In this document: positions 36,591 to 45,013 of the stretch, piece after piece
Numbering within the stretch: the stretch's first letter is position 1
Layout: every line of letters starts with the position of its first letter
Source of the DNA: an uncultured Rubripirellula sp.
Lineage (GTDB): Bacteria > Planctomycetota > Planctomycetia > Pirellulales > Pirellulaceae
Direction of reading: 5' to 3'
DNA: 63,755 bases
NCBI GenBank assembly: GCA_938075415.1
Contig: CALJHC010000033.1
Location: 1 to 63,755 of the forward strand
Made by a program: the position numbers and the translations under genes
Notes under the pieces: model-generated
Databases searched by the model: none
Told to the model about the DNA's origin: nothing
Seen by the model: the letters and a program-made list of their open reading frames with translations, nothing else

Positions 36591-37889
36591 TTAGAGCCGC
36601 CAAGGTTCTCGCAATGCCTCGGATCGCAAACGATTTGCAGGTTCGTCATCGATGAATTCATGCTTGACGTTGTCGTAATGCACTTGCCGATCCAACTGAA
36701 GCGCGATGTTCGCTGCGTGGCAGGCGATGTGCGCATTGCATGCCGCGACGGCGTTACCCTTGGGTTGAGCCCGAGTTTTTACGCAGTCCAGAAAATCACG
36801 AACGTGAAATGTCGCAGGATAGCCACCAATTTCAGCGACCTCCCGGCCAGCGAGTAGTTCAGGTGAGCTCAAAACCATTTTGCCACTATCACCCGCTTCC
36901 ACCCAGCCGGTTTCACCTTCGAAACGGACGGGGCAGGAACCAAGTGGTATCCAGCCTTTCTCGCGAAAAATCAGCTCAGTACCATTTTCATATCGTGCGA
37001 CAAGCTCGCCATCTTTTGGCGCGTTGTACTCCACCGGTGGCAGGCAATCATCGACAGCCCATTGGCACAGGTCGACGCAATGCGAGCCCCATTCCAAGAC
37101 ACCTCCACCTCTGAATGCACCAACAAAACCACCGCCTTTTTCAAAGTTGAAACCGTCAAGCAATTTTTTGTTGAATGGACGCCAAGCCGCGGGTCCAAGA
37201 TACATGTCCCAATCAACGACCTCTTTGTCAGGTACTGCTTCGGCCGGCAACCAGCCACTCATCAAGGCCTGCATCCCGGCGGGATGGGCATAGACTTTCT
37301 TGAGTTTGCCAAGCTTTCCCGTACGAGCCAATTCGCAGGCAAACGCGAAGTGGGGTAGATTGCGACGCTGGGTGCCAGCCTGAAACACGCGACCGGTCCG
37401 CTGCATCGTATCTGCCAGGATCAGACTCTGGTCAATGTTCTTGGTGACTGGCTTTTCGCAATACATGTCTTTGCCCGCCTTTGCAGCGGTCATTGCTGCT
37501 GTGGCATGCCAATTCGGGCCCGTCGCGATCAGTACGGCATCAATGTCGTCCCGGTCCAACACATCACGAAAGTCACGATAGGTATCGCAGTTTTGATTGC
37601 CGTGATGTTTGTCAACGATTTGTTTCACTTCGCCGCGTCGCTTTTGCTTGATATCCGCAACTGCGACGAACTGAACATCTTTTTGCTGAAGGAAGCAACC
37701 GAGGTCATAGCCACCTCGCCGTCCGATGCCGATTCCACCTACCACAATCCGTTCACTCGGAGCCACAGCGCCGTCCAGGCCAAGTGCTGAGCTGGGGATG
37801 ATCGTCGGGGCCAATGCCGTAGCACCTGTTGCTGATGCAGCGGCTTTCAAGAATCCTCGTCGAGGGACTTGCTTCGATTGTTTCGACAT
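36591..37889 (-). CDS. Exported Gfo/Idh/MocA-family oxidoreductase (1)
   Basis: A 432-residue protein with a twin-arginine signal (PRRGFLKAAASATGATALAP). The nucleotide-binding loop GGIGIGRRGGYD is near residue 50, followed by FVAVADI and the catalytic-site motif CEKPVTKN (Glu-Lys-Pro) near 145. The C-terminal alpha/beta domain includes EWGSHCVDLCQWAVD with the usual His. Exported members carry bound NAD(P) through the Tat route, as in glucose-fructose oxidoreductase. It is probably an oxidoreductase or isomerising enzyme acting on sugars in the periplasm; substrate unknown. It lies 484 bp downstream of a second family member, separated by a strong terminator, and is likely co-transcribed with the HEAT gene. 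Confidence 0.93.
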   Translation of the reverse strand: MSKQSKQVPRRGFLKAAASATGATALAPTIIPSSALGLDGAVAPSERIVVGGIGIGRRGGYDLGCFLQQKDVQFVAVADIKQKRRGEVKQIVDKHHGNQNCDTYRDFRDVLDRDDIDAVLIATGPNWHATAAMTAAKAGKDMYCEKPVTKNIDQSLILADTMQRTGRVFQAGTQRRNLPHFAFACELARTGKLGKLKKVYAHPAGMQALMSGWLPAEAVPDKEVVDWDMYLGPAAWRPFNKKLLDGFNFEKGGGFVGAFRGGGVLEWGSHCVDLCQWAVDDCLPPVEYNAPKDGELVARYENGTELIFREKGWIPLGSCPVRFEGETGWVEAGDSGKMVLSSPELLAGREVAEIGGYPATFHVRDFLDCVKTRAQPKGNAVAACNAHIACHAANIALQLDRQVHYDNVKHEFIDDEPANRLRSEALREPWRL

Positions 37890-38373
37890 AGCTGTTTCCG
37901 AATCGTGGTAATCACTTGAATATGGGTACGAACTATCGTACCAACTCCGACAACACGATGCTAATCACTCATCATTTATTCACCACGGACGCAATTTTGG
38001 CCTGCCCCAGACACTGGCGAACGCTTCATCAGCTCTTGGCAGATCTGAGGGTTGGCCACCTTTCGGAGTGTGAGCAACAAGCAATTTGTGGCGGGCGTTG
38101 TGAGGTCGAGTGAGCCCGAGCTTCTTTTGAGCGAGTCCGGATTGATTGGGATGCCGAGATTGTTTTTTGAAAAGATCATTCGCAACGAAAAAAGTGCCAG
38201 GACTCAGTTCACTGAACGAGTCCTGACACTTTGATTGAAAACATTTGACTCAGTCACGATCCCCTTGTTGTCGGTGTCTCGCATCGCCCTGATCATCCCG
38301 CTGCATTTTGGTGACCGCGGAATTTTTGCGTATGCGAGGAGACGATTGACGTCACGGATCGATGGTTTGCACT
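37890..38373. other. Intergenic stretch between two Gfo/Idh genes
   Basis: About 480 bp holding a strong minus-strand terminator (38184-38232) for the upstream Gfo/Idh gene and, beyond it, the promoter region of the downstream one. Short open frames overlapping the hairpin have no merit. Confidence 0.55.
38184..38232 (-). terminator. Strong rho-independent terminator
   Basis: A long hairpin: aaagtgccaggactc from 38191 pairs with gagtcctgacacttt ending at 38232, with a single mismatched pair, and the loop contains a further gttc/gaac pair. Read on the minus strand the stem is followed by a run of T. It lies about 140 bp past the stop of the Gfo/Idh gene at 38374 and isolates it from the next gene. 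The unusual stem length also leaves open a REP-like mobile palindrome. Confidence 0.8.
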
Positions 38374-39726
38374 TTAAACTTTAAGGATGTCGTAGCCTTC
38401 ACGACGTTGTCGTGCTTGCATGGAAGCGGCTTGTTCATCACCCAGGATTTTTTCTTCGGCTGGGTCCCACTTGAATTGACGACCCAGTCGGGCGGCAATC
38501 GAACTCAGGTGGCAAACCGACATTGCTTGGACGTGACTGAACGGATCTGAGACGGTCAGTCCACCGTCACGAATGCATCGATAGAAATTGTTCTTGTGCC
38601 CTTCGTAAGGTTTGCCTTTGTAAAGGCCACTGACATCTTCGTTGGAGTAAGCATCCTTGTCCCAATTCTCTTGAATCGGTGTGCCCGTAATCTTCCCTCG
38701 GTTAACAAAGATCCGCCCCTTTGTGCCCTCAAAGGTGATCCCATTGTCACCATGACTGGTTACGTCCATGGTGATGCCGTCATCAAATTTATGAATCACT
38801 GAGAAATTATGTGACGTGTTGTAGTGATCATCGACTGTCGGGTTACCGTCTTTGAACTCTACGGGATGCTGGCAGTTACTGCCGTCAATTTCGACAGGTC
38901 CCTGTTTCGAACCATTTTTATTCAAAGCCCACATTGCAATGTCAACGTGGTGAGCACCCCAGTCGGTAAACTTGCCACCAGAATATTCGTACCACCATCG
39001 GAATTCGTAGTGGCATCGCTTCTGTCGGTATTCCTTGGCAGGCGCTTGGCCCTGCCACATTTCCCAGTTCAGTTCTTTTGGAACTTCTGCGATTGGGAAA
39101 GGACCACCGGTGGGCGAGCCATTAATGCCGACGGTGACGTGTTTGATTTTTCCAAGTAGTCCTTTTTGCACCATGTTAACAGCACGCAAGAACTTGCCGC
39201 GATCACTTCGCTGTTGGGTACCGACCATGAACGCTTGATCTTTGTGCTTTTCGCAAGCACGGCGAATTAGCTGATTCTCTTCCAGTGTCAGTGTTAGTGG
39301 TTTCTGGACAAAGACATGTTTACCAGCCTCCAATGCCTCCACTGCAATTTTGATGTGCCAGTGGTCGGGTGTCACAATGCTCACTACTTCAATGTCGTTC
39401 CGGTCAAGAACTTTTCGATAGTCCTCGTAGGTGTCGGCTTTACCGCCCCCGATGTTGCCTGCATTTTTCGCTCGCAGTGCGTGTCGCTCGTCAACGTCGC
39501 ATACAGCAACAATATTACCGAAGTTTGCGTGTCCCCGGGCATCACCTGAGCCCATGCTGCCAACACCAATGCATCCGATATTAGGGCGGTCGTTTTTATC
39601 TTGGTTGGCAAATGCCTTTCCGGACCAGTCAAAATACGGAGTCGTTGCTAGGGCGCCCGTCGCGGCAGCAGTTGATCGAATGAAGTTTCGACGCGAACGA
39701 TTCTTGTTGTGTTTCCCCATTGTCAA
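38374..39726 (-). CDS. Exported Gfo/Idh/MocA-family oxidoreductase (2)
   Basis: A 450-residue protein with a twin-arginine-like signal (SRRNFIRSTAAATGALATTP). The dinucleotide-binding loop is GCIGVGSMGSGDARGH, followed by IVAVCDVDERHALRAK. The motif normally read as EKP is VQKPLTLT here: the Lys and Pro are kept but Glu is Gln. The C-terminal domain has YEFRWWYEYSGGKFTDWG, GAHHVDIAMWAL and a closing LGRQFKWDPAEEKILGD, typical of the large planctomycete subgroup. It is likely periplasmic with a tightly bound nicotinamide cofactor. It is a single-gene transcript ended by the hairpin at 38184-38232. Substrate is unknown, presumably a sugar or sugar acid. Confidence 0.93.
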   Translation of the reverse strand: MTMGKHNKNRSRRNFIRSTAAATGALATTPYFDWSGKAFANQDKNDRPNIGCIGVGSMGSGDARGHANFGNIVAVCDVDERHALRAKNAGNIGGGKADTYEDYRKVLDRNDIEVVSIVTPDHWHIKIAVEALEAGKHVFVQKPLTLTLEENQLIRRACEKHKDQAFMVGTQQRSDRGKFLRAVNMVQKGLLGKIKHVTVGINGSPTGGPFPIAEVPKELNWEMWQGQAPAKEYRQKRCHYEFRWWYEYSGGKFTDWGAHHVDIAMWALNKNGSKQGPVEIDGSNCQHPVEFKDGNPTVDDHYNTSHNFSVIHKFDDGITMDVTSHGDNGITFEGTKGRIFVNRGKITGTPIQENWDKDAYSNEDVSGLYKGKPYEGHKNNFYRCIRDGGLTVSDPFSHVQAMSVCHLSSIAARLGRQFKWDPAEEKILGDEQAASMQARQRREGYDILKV

Positions 39727-40431
39727 AATCCTTGGGTGTAGTTGGTTCTGTGGGATTGATCAATCAGTATAACGTGACTTTTCTTACTCACGAGGATAAG
39801 AGATCAGTGATTCTTGTCGAACGGGAATTTCGAGGGTTCCCGATGGTCAATATCGTTATTTGGCGGGCGGAAAAGGTGAGTGTGTGTGTGGAGGTGCCCA
39901 ATGAAAAAATCGCGAGTTTTTCCCCGGGTGCACCGACTCTAACATGTGTCTCACCGCCGCTTGGATTTTCTGGACCAGACCCGGTAGAGGAAGCACGTGA
40001 GAATTCCGTTCCAAAGCAAGAGAAAACAGAAGATCCACGGTATCCAAGGTCGCGACAGGGCAAACAAATCCTCGAAAAACATATTGTCCGCGAAGCTGAT
40101 GATCATCAGTTGACTGGCTCCAGTTTTTCTCGAACGGTCAGGCGAACTCAGTTTACTTTGAAGATTGGTCCATTTCAGCAAGCTTAATTGGGCGGGCGAG
40201 TTTCTGCGTGATCAGTTTGCAATGTGATACCAGTTTGCGAGTGATTCATTATCGCTGACAACGGTGTGTGGCATTTTTTGCAACCGACTACGCGTGAACG
40301 GCTAGCCATATCACGCGATGCTATGCAGTTCCACGTTCTCAAAAAACTGGCCTGAATTGATTCTCTCGTCGGATTAGAAATGCAGATAAATCGATCGCCA
40401 TCGCAGTCCAGAGCAGTGATTTCGTTGAACG
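39727..40431. other. Gene-poor stretch before cassette D, small membrane ORF possible
   Basis: About 705 bp between two minus-strand genes. A plus-strand frame of 155 codons (39720-40187) has an unconvincing composition and no family. A minus-strand frame (39951-40106) encodes a short hydrophobic peptide and is listed as a candidate. I see no repeat or clear terminator. Confidence 0.4.
39951..40106 (-). CDS. Candidate 51-residue single-span membrane peptide
   Basis: From ATG at 40106 the frame encodes 51 residues: a short N-terminus (MIISFADNMFFEDLFALSR), one convincing transmembrane helix (IPWIFCFLLLWNGILTCFLY) and a positively charged tail (RVWSRKSKRR), the layout of an N-out small membrane protein. 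A ggag lies 11 bases upstream, farther than ideal. A longer version from 40181 is possible. No family is recognised; it may be chance. Confidence 0.25.
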   Translation of the reverse strand: MIISFADNMFFEDLFALSRPWIPWIFCFLLLWNGILTCFLYRVWSRKSKRR

Positions 40432-41805
40432 CTATGGTTGAAATATTTCGCTCATTTCGCCGGTGCTGTCAGCAAATTGATCAACCGGAATGCCCACTGA
40501 ATGCAGCATGGATAAAAAGAGGTTTGCGAGGGGGACTTTCCTGTCTCCGATAAACTGATGCAGGTGACCGTGTTGAAATCCTAGTTGATTACCACCGGCA
40601 AGTTGAATCGGATAATTTCGTGTGTTGTGCGCCTGGTGTGGATGGGCTGAGCCCCACAGGACGACAGTGCGATCGAGCATGTTTCCATCCGCTTCGGGGG
40701 TATCCCTGAGACGTTTTAAAAAATAGGCATGCTGCTTCGCTCGCCACTGATCCCATCTGCCCGAGATGTCATCCGGGCGTTTGTGCGAGATGTCATGAGT
40801 ATTGCCACTGTAGCCAAACAGATAGTGGGCATAGTTTTGAAGTTCAGAGGCACCCGACTGTTCACTTTCCAGCATGAACGTGGCGTACCGCGTAGTATCC
40901 GTTTGCAGGGCGAGGAAGATCAAGTCGTACATGCATCGCAGGAAATTCTCTGGATCCTCTTCAGTCACTTCAAGGTTCAATGTCGAAGCATCCACCGATG
41001 GTAATTCACGATCGATCCAGCGACTTGATCTCGCGACTCGTCCTTCGACCTCCCGCACGGACTGAAGATACTCGTCAAGTTTTCTCTGATCTGCCGCACC
41101 CAGACGATTTTGCAGGCCTCTGGATTCTTCAAGCACTAAGTCCAGTAAGGATGTTTGATTCTTCAAGTTTTGTTGAACACTTGTTTTGTCCTGCCCATCG
41201 TATGGCCGAAATAAGCGATCAAAGATTTCCCGAGGCTTATTCAACGAGGGAATGGGGCGACCGGGCCCTAGATGTGATAGCGTCTTGCAGCGGCCATAAC
41301 TGCCAGTCCCCCCCTCGGTTCCAAGAACAAGCGAAGGGTATCGTGTTTGGTGCCCGTTCAATCTGGCCGCGACCTGATCGATTGAAATATTATTTGTCTT
41401 GTCGAGACCCGTCATGTCGGCTCCCGTTGCGAACACATCACCGGAACTGTGACCGCCTAATTTCCAGCCTCCGGCATGGTCCAATCCCTGCAAGTAACTG
41501 ACGTAATGCTTGAGCGGTTCAAAGGGTGATGAAGATTCGTTAAACGATAGCGGTCCGGGGTTCTTGCAAGGCCACCAACTCCAATCCGGATGAGGTTGAT
41601 CGGCGAGTCGTTGATCTGGGACGCCTGATTTAGCTTCAGGCATGTAGGCTCCGTAGGAAAAGTAGCTGACCATCATGCGTTTGGGAAGCGTTGGCGCCGC
41701 CGTGTTGCTCCAGCACATGCTCTCCAGTAACGGCAACGAAATCGCAGCTCCCGCTCCCCTGAGAAGTTCTCGTCGATTTAGATGCCATGACTTTTGTTTC
41801 ATCAT
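40432..41805 (-). CDS. Cassette D DUF1552 (HXXSHH) protein
   Basis: A DUF1552 protein of about 457 residues. I take the ATG at 41805, which overlaps the cytochrome stop by four bases (ATGA at 41802-41805) and starts the protein MMKQKSWHLNRRELLRG; a start at 41838 would overlap by 37 bases for no gain. The export signal is NRRELLRGAGAAISLPLLES. Landmarks are MVSYFSYGAYMPEAK, GRPIPSLNKPREIFDRLF, GNTHDISHKRPDD (HXXSHH-type site), DRTVVLWGSAHPHQAHN and the closing DSTGEMSEIF. It is longer than B because of insertions around residues 45-75. It is translationally coupled to the cytochrome; function unknown. Confidence 0.92.
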   Translation of the reverse strand: MMKQKSWHLNRRELLRGAGAAISLPLLESMCWSNTAAPTLPKRMMVSYFSYGAYMPEAKSGVPDQRLADQPHPDWSWWPCKNPGPLSFNESSSPFEPLKHYVSYLQGLDHAGGWKLGGHSSGDVFATGADMTGLDKTNNISIDQVAARLNGHQTRYPSLVLGTEGGTGSYGRCKTLSHLGPGRPIPSLNKPREIFDRLFRPYDGQDKTSVQQNLKNQTSLLDLVLEESRGLQNRLGAADQRKLDEYLQSVREVEGRVARSSRWIDRELPSVDASTLNLEVTEEDPENFLRCMYDLIFLALQTDTTRYATFMLESEQSGASELQNYAHYLFGYSGNTHDISHKRPDDISGRWDQWRAKQHAYFLKRLRDTPEADGNMLDRTVVLWGSAHPHQAHNTRNYPIQLAGGNQLGFQHGHLHQFIGDRKVPLANLFLSMLHSVGIPVDQFADSTGEMSEIFQP

Positions 41806-44324
41806 TGAGCCTGATTGAGGAAGACGGGACTTTGGCAAATGGAAACGATGAGATCCTGAAGCCGGTAACCATTCGATTTTGATTTTTCGACCAGAGATTC
41901 AATCGTAAGATAATCGTGAGCGTTCAAGTCGCGTCCAAGTGCGTAGCTGAGTAAACGACGAACGACGGAGGTCGCCACTTGATTCGATTTTTTGGTCAGT
42001 AAATAAGCTTTCAGATCTTCGAGACTATTGATAACCGTTCCATCTGGCAATGTGGAAGATGCAGAAACCTTCACGGTGCTGATTTGTGTCAGGTACTTAG
42101 TGTAATCAGAAAGAGTCTCGTCTTTTTTTGGATCATACCCTCGAATACGAGTGTTCATTGGCGGCACCATCGGTTGAAATCGACCGATGGCGTCATATTG
42201 TTCGAACGCCAGCCCCCAAGGATCAAGCCATGCGTGGCATTCTCGGCAGCTTGTTTTGGTGCGATGCAAGTTCAAACGCTCGGCGAATGTTAGCGTCTGG
42301 TCTTTTTTGTCTGTCGGGTTCTCTTCAAGTGAAGGAACATCAGCCGGTGGGTCTCTCACTTCATCGCCGAGGATTGCCTCGCGAAGCCAGACTGCACGGT
42401 AGACCGGGTGAGGCACGGATCCCGTGCTGTTGCCAGTGAGAATTGAGCCATGCGTCATTAGACCACCGAGGCTGCTTTTGGGAGTCAACTGCACACGTCG
42501 TATTTGATGTCCTCGAACGTCCGTAATTCCATAGTGTGACGCAAGCCTCTCATTCAGCATCGCAAAGTCTGAATCGATCAGACTGAAACAGGTCTGGTTG
42601 CTATCGATTAATTCTCCAACGTACGCAATGGTTTCTTCAACCATTGCATCTCGGATGGTGGGTCGAAATGGAACTTCGTCACCGGCGTGCTGACCACGAC
42701 TAACGAGGTGCAAGAAACGCGGGAAGCGTTTTGTGTGGATGGGAATCGAAATGCACTTGTCGAGTCCAAGCCATTGCCGGGAAAGCTGGTCGATGAACCG
42801 GCGTGACTTGGGGTCGGCAAGCATTCGACGTACCTGGCTTTCAATCACCTTGGGGTCATTGAGTTGTCCCGCCGTGGCGATCTCAAATAGCGGCTCGTCA
42901 GGCATGGATCCCCATAGGAAATAACTGAGGCGATTCGCGATTTGAAACTGCTGGAAGGAAACATCCTTGGAGTTGATGTGGTACAAGAAATTTGACGACG
43001 ATAATGCTGCGGCAAGCGTCTTTCGAATTGCTTCCTCAAAATTATCCGTCTCGAGGTGATGGATCTCGTGGATCCGAACGTAACGATCGATTTCTTCCTT
43101 CCGCACCGGTCTTCGAAAAGCTCGACCGAGGAACGTCTCGATCACTTGTCTCGCATAGCTGGCCGAATCCTTATTTTGCATTGGTGAGTCAAATAAGATT
43201 CGTTGATGGTGAGGTGGCGGCCAAGTTTCTGACCAAGGCGATTCGAAATCAATCCAATCAATCACCGCTGTGGGACGAGTTGCTAAATCGAGACGATCAT
43301 TTAGCGTTCCATCATCGAACAGATTTTGGGGCGTGATCACCATCGCCTCGGGGATGGTAACCAGGTTTCCTGTTCTGGTTCCACCTCGGCGATATTGGCG
43401 TTCGGGTTCGGAAGGGTGGTTCTCGATGCGCCCGAAAAACTCGTAGACTTGTGAGTGGTCATCTGACTTCTTCAGATACACCGTGCCCACGGTCGTAAAC
43501 GGTGCGGCGCCAATGTCACTTGCCAGCGAATAGCCCATAACAAGTCTCAAAGGGAAGTCAGTTGTGCCCTCGGGGAACTTGCCAGAAGCTTTGATGCGGA
43601 CGCGATAAGTGCCATGTGTGGGCCAAGTCTTGATGCTTAGTCCATCGGCGGGGCTACCTCGCTTGTTCCCCTCGATCGCCAATTCCCTCGGGTTTTTTTC
43701 CGGAATCCATTCGCGACGCGCTTGATGAATTTTTGGTGGGGTCGGATCGACGATCACCGCATCCAATGCTCGCCTCGCATTCTCTTGGTATCGCTGCAAA
43801 CGTTCGCCGGTCATGCGTAAGAAATCTGGGGTCTGATTGAATCGATAAGGTTTCGATGGATCCTCTGGCAGGTGCTTCGCCAAATGGAGATCAATGCCCA
43901 ATAAATCCTGAATGGTGTTTTCGTATTCGAAATTAGATAATCGTCGTGAATTTGGAGTGAGCGTTTTGTTTGAATCGGAGCCCAGTTCGTTTCGTAACTT
44001 AAGTCGCAGTTGGTTCACAGCCGCCTCGCGTTCCTTGGGGAGAGGCTGTGGGTAGTCCAAGGGCGGCATGCTACCAGACTGCAGTTTAGTGAGCGCACGT
44101 ACTACCTTGTCCCAATCTTTTTCTGTTGAGGCTGAATGAGGGAAGTGCAGCAGGCTTGTTTCAGCCTTGGGATCTGTTTCGCCGTGGCAGTCTCCACAGT
44201 AGCGATGAAAAAAATCGGTTTGTTGATCGTTGTTTGATAGGTTTTGCGCAGCCGCTATTGGCATCGTAGCAAGCAGCGACAACGTCAACTGAACGCAGGT
44301 CCAACGAACTGAATATTTCTTCAC
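41802..44324 (-). CDS. Cassette D cytochrome: canonical PSCyt1/DUF1587/1592/1588/1585 protein
   Basis: An 840-residue exported protein with signal peptide (about 1-26, ending MPIAAAQ). CGDCH at 43-47 opens PSCyt1; DUF1587 (RRLSNFEYENTIQDLLGI) follows near 125; a central beta-rich region covers about 215-370; DUF1595 (FLGRAFRRPVRKEEID) lies near 395; DUF1592 (YFLWGSMPDEPLFEI) near 470; DUF1588 has GGLMTHGSILTG, and CRECH at 693-697; DUF1585 closes the protein (LSYALGRDLNAHD). An insertion of about 25 residues after the second haem motif is absent in A and B. It is the first gene of couplet D and about 700 bp downstream of the sialate O-acetylesterase stop. Redox role is inferred from the haem motifs only. 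Confidence 0.93.
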   Translation of the reverse strand: MKKYSVRWTCVQLTLSLLATMPIAAAQNLSNNDQQTDFFHRYCGDCHGETDPKAETSLLHFPHSASTEKDWDKVVRALTKLQSGSMPPLDYPQPLPKEREAAVNQLRLKLRNELGSDSNKTLTPNSRRLSNFEYENTIQDLLGIDLHLAKHLPEDPSKPYRFNQTPDFLRMTGERLQRYQENARRALDAVIVDPTPPKIHQARREWIPEKNPRELAIEGNKRGSPADGLSIKTWPTHGTYRVRIKASGKFPEGTTDFPLRLVMGYSLASDIGAAPFTTVGTVYLKKSDDHSQVYEFFGRIENHPSEPERQYRRGGTRTGNLVTIPEAMVITPQNLFDDGTLNDRLDLATRPTAVIDWIDFESPWSETWPPPHHQRILFDSPMQNKDSASYARQVIETFLGRAFRRPVRKEEIDRYVRIHEIHHLETDNFEEAIRKTLAAALSSSNFLYHINSKDVSFQQFQIANRLSYFLWGSMPDEPLFEIATAGQLNDPKVIESQVRRMLADPKSRRFIDQLSRQWLGLDKCISIPIHTKRFPRFLHLVSRGQHAGDEVPFRPTIRDAMVEETIAYVGELIDSNQTCFSLIDSDFAMLNERLASHYGITDVRGHQIRRVQLTPKSSLGGLMTHGSILTGNSTGSVPHPVYRAVWLREAILGDEVRDPPADVPSLEENPTDKKDQTLTFAERLNLHRTKTSCRECHAWLDPWGLAFEQYDAIGRFQPMVPPMNTRIRGYDPKKDETLSDYTKYLTQISTVKVSASSTLPDGTVINSLEDLKAYLLTKKSNQVATSVVRRLLSYALGRDLNAHDYLTIESLVEKSKSNGYRLQDLIVSICQSPVFLNQAQ

Positions 44325-44371
44325 AGGTCAGTCTTTGTCGATCTTGGGAAATTAAGCGGCTGCAAAACGGA

Positions 44372-44419
44372 TCCAGCTCTCGCGTTCCAAGTAAATCCAG
44401 CTCTCGCGTTCCAAGTAAA
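44372..44419. repeat. 24-bp tandem repeat, two exact copies
   Basis: The unit begins tccagctctcgcgttccaag and continues taaa. Copies lie at 44372-44395 and 44396-44419 with no mismatch, about 50 bp upstream of the cassette D cytochrome start, so within or near its promoter or leader. Confidence 0.9.
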
Positions 44420-44861
44420 GAGCCGCAATCCAGACATCATCCGAATTGTGATGGTAAAGATTGTAACGCTTTCACGCTGTCCCACTTTTCTTCTTTGGTT
44501 CTCTCTGTATCACACGGTTTGGTTGAGGTTTGGTGCGTTTGCATTTTAGATTAAGGACACCGATTCCGCTCGCACTTGACGGTTCTTTCTTCGGCGAGTG
44601 TCTTCATGCTGATCGTGCTCGATGAGCGGCTCGTTGAGAATACGATAAAAGCGATTTCGGATTCCACCTTCAACAATAAGTTTCTAGTTTTGGCAAGACA
44701 AGTGGCGACGCGACCGCGCTGTTCACGAATGATCTTTCCACCGAGGGGCTGGCCGCCAAGAACCCCAACAAACGCTAAGGCGGTGGTTTTTTTCAGTGGG
44801 GATCCATGCGTTTCAGGTAGCTGAGCGAGCCTGTGTCAGTACCTTCGATGCTCGGATTTGG

Positions 44862-44885
44862 TTCGGATGCTTCGGATGCTTCGGA
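44862..44885. repeat. 9-bp tandem repeat, 2.7 copies
   Basis: The unit ttcggatgc is repeated at 44862-44870 and 44871-44879 with a partial third copy. A related ctcggat precedes it. It is intergenic. Confidence 0.6.
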
Positions 44886-45013
44886 GAGACATTCCGTTTA
44901 ACTTCGATTTCAAAAACGGCGAAGACCCGCAATGATTTCAAGGTAATGATTGGTTGTTGAAATCTGTTTCTCGAGTGAAGGGGTGCTGATTTGTTTGTCT
45001 GGAAAGCATCGAC

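Larger units (their letters stand above)
44325..45013. other. Gene-free stretch with 24-bp and 9-bp repeats
   Basis: About 690 bp between two minus-strand genes. It contains the promoter region of cassette D, an exact 24-bp tandem duplication (44372-44419), a 9-bp repeat (44862-44885) and a perfect 7-bp inverted pair around 44933-44963 (gatttca ... tgaaatc) near the sialate O-acetylesterase stop. A plus-strand 82-codon frame starting with TTG (44576) has no supporting evidence. Confidence 0.5.

Noticed and set aside
39720..40187. 155-codon plus-strand frame in the gap before cassette D
   Set aside because: It overlaps the start of the Gfo/Idh gene on the other strand, has no ribosome site and no domain-like pattern.
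44576..44824. 82-codon plus-strand frame starting with TTG
   Set aside because: Weak start, no Shine-Dalgarno sequence, no family pattern.
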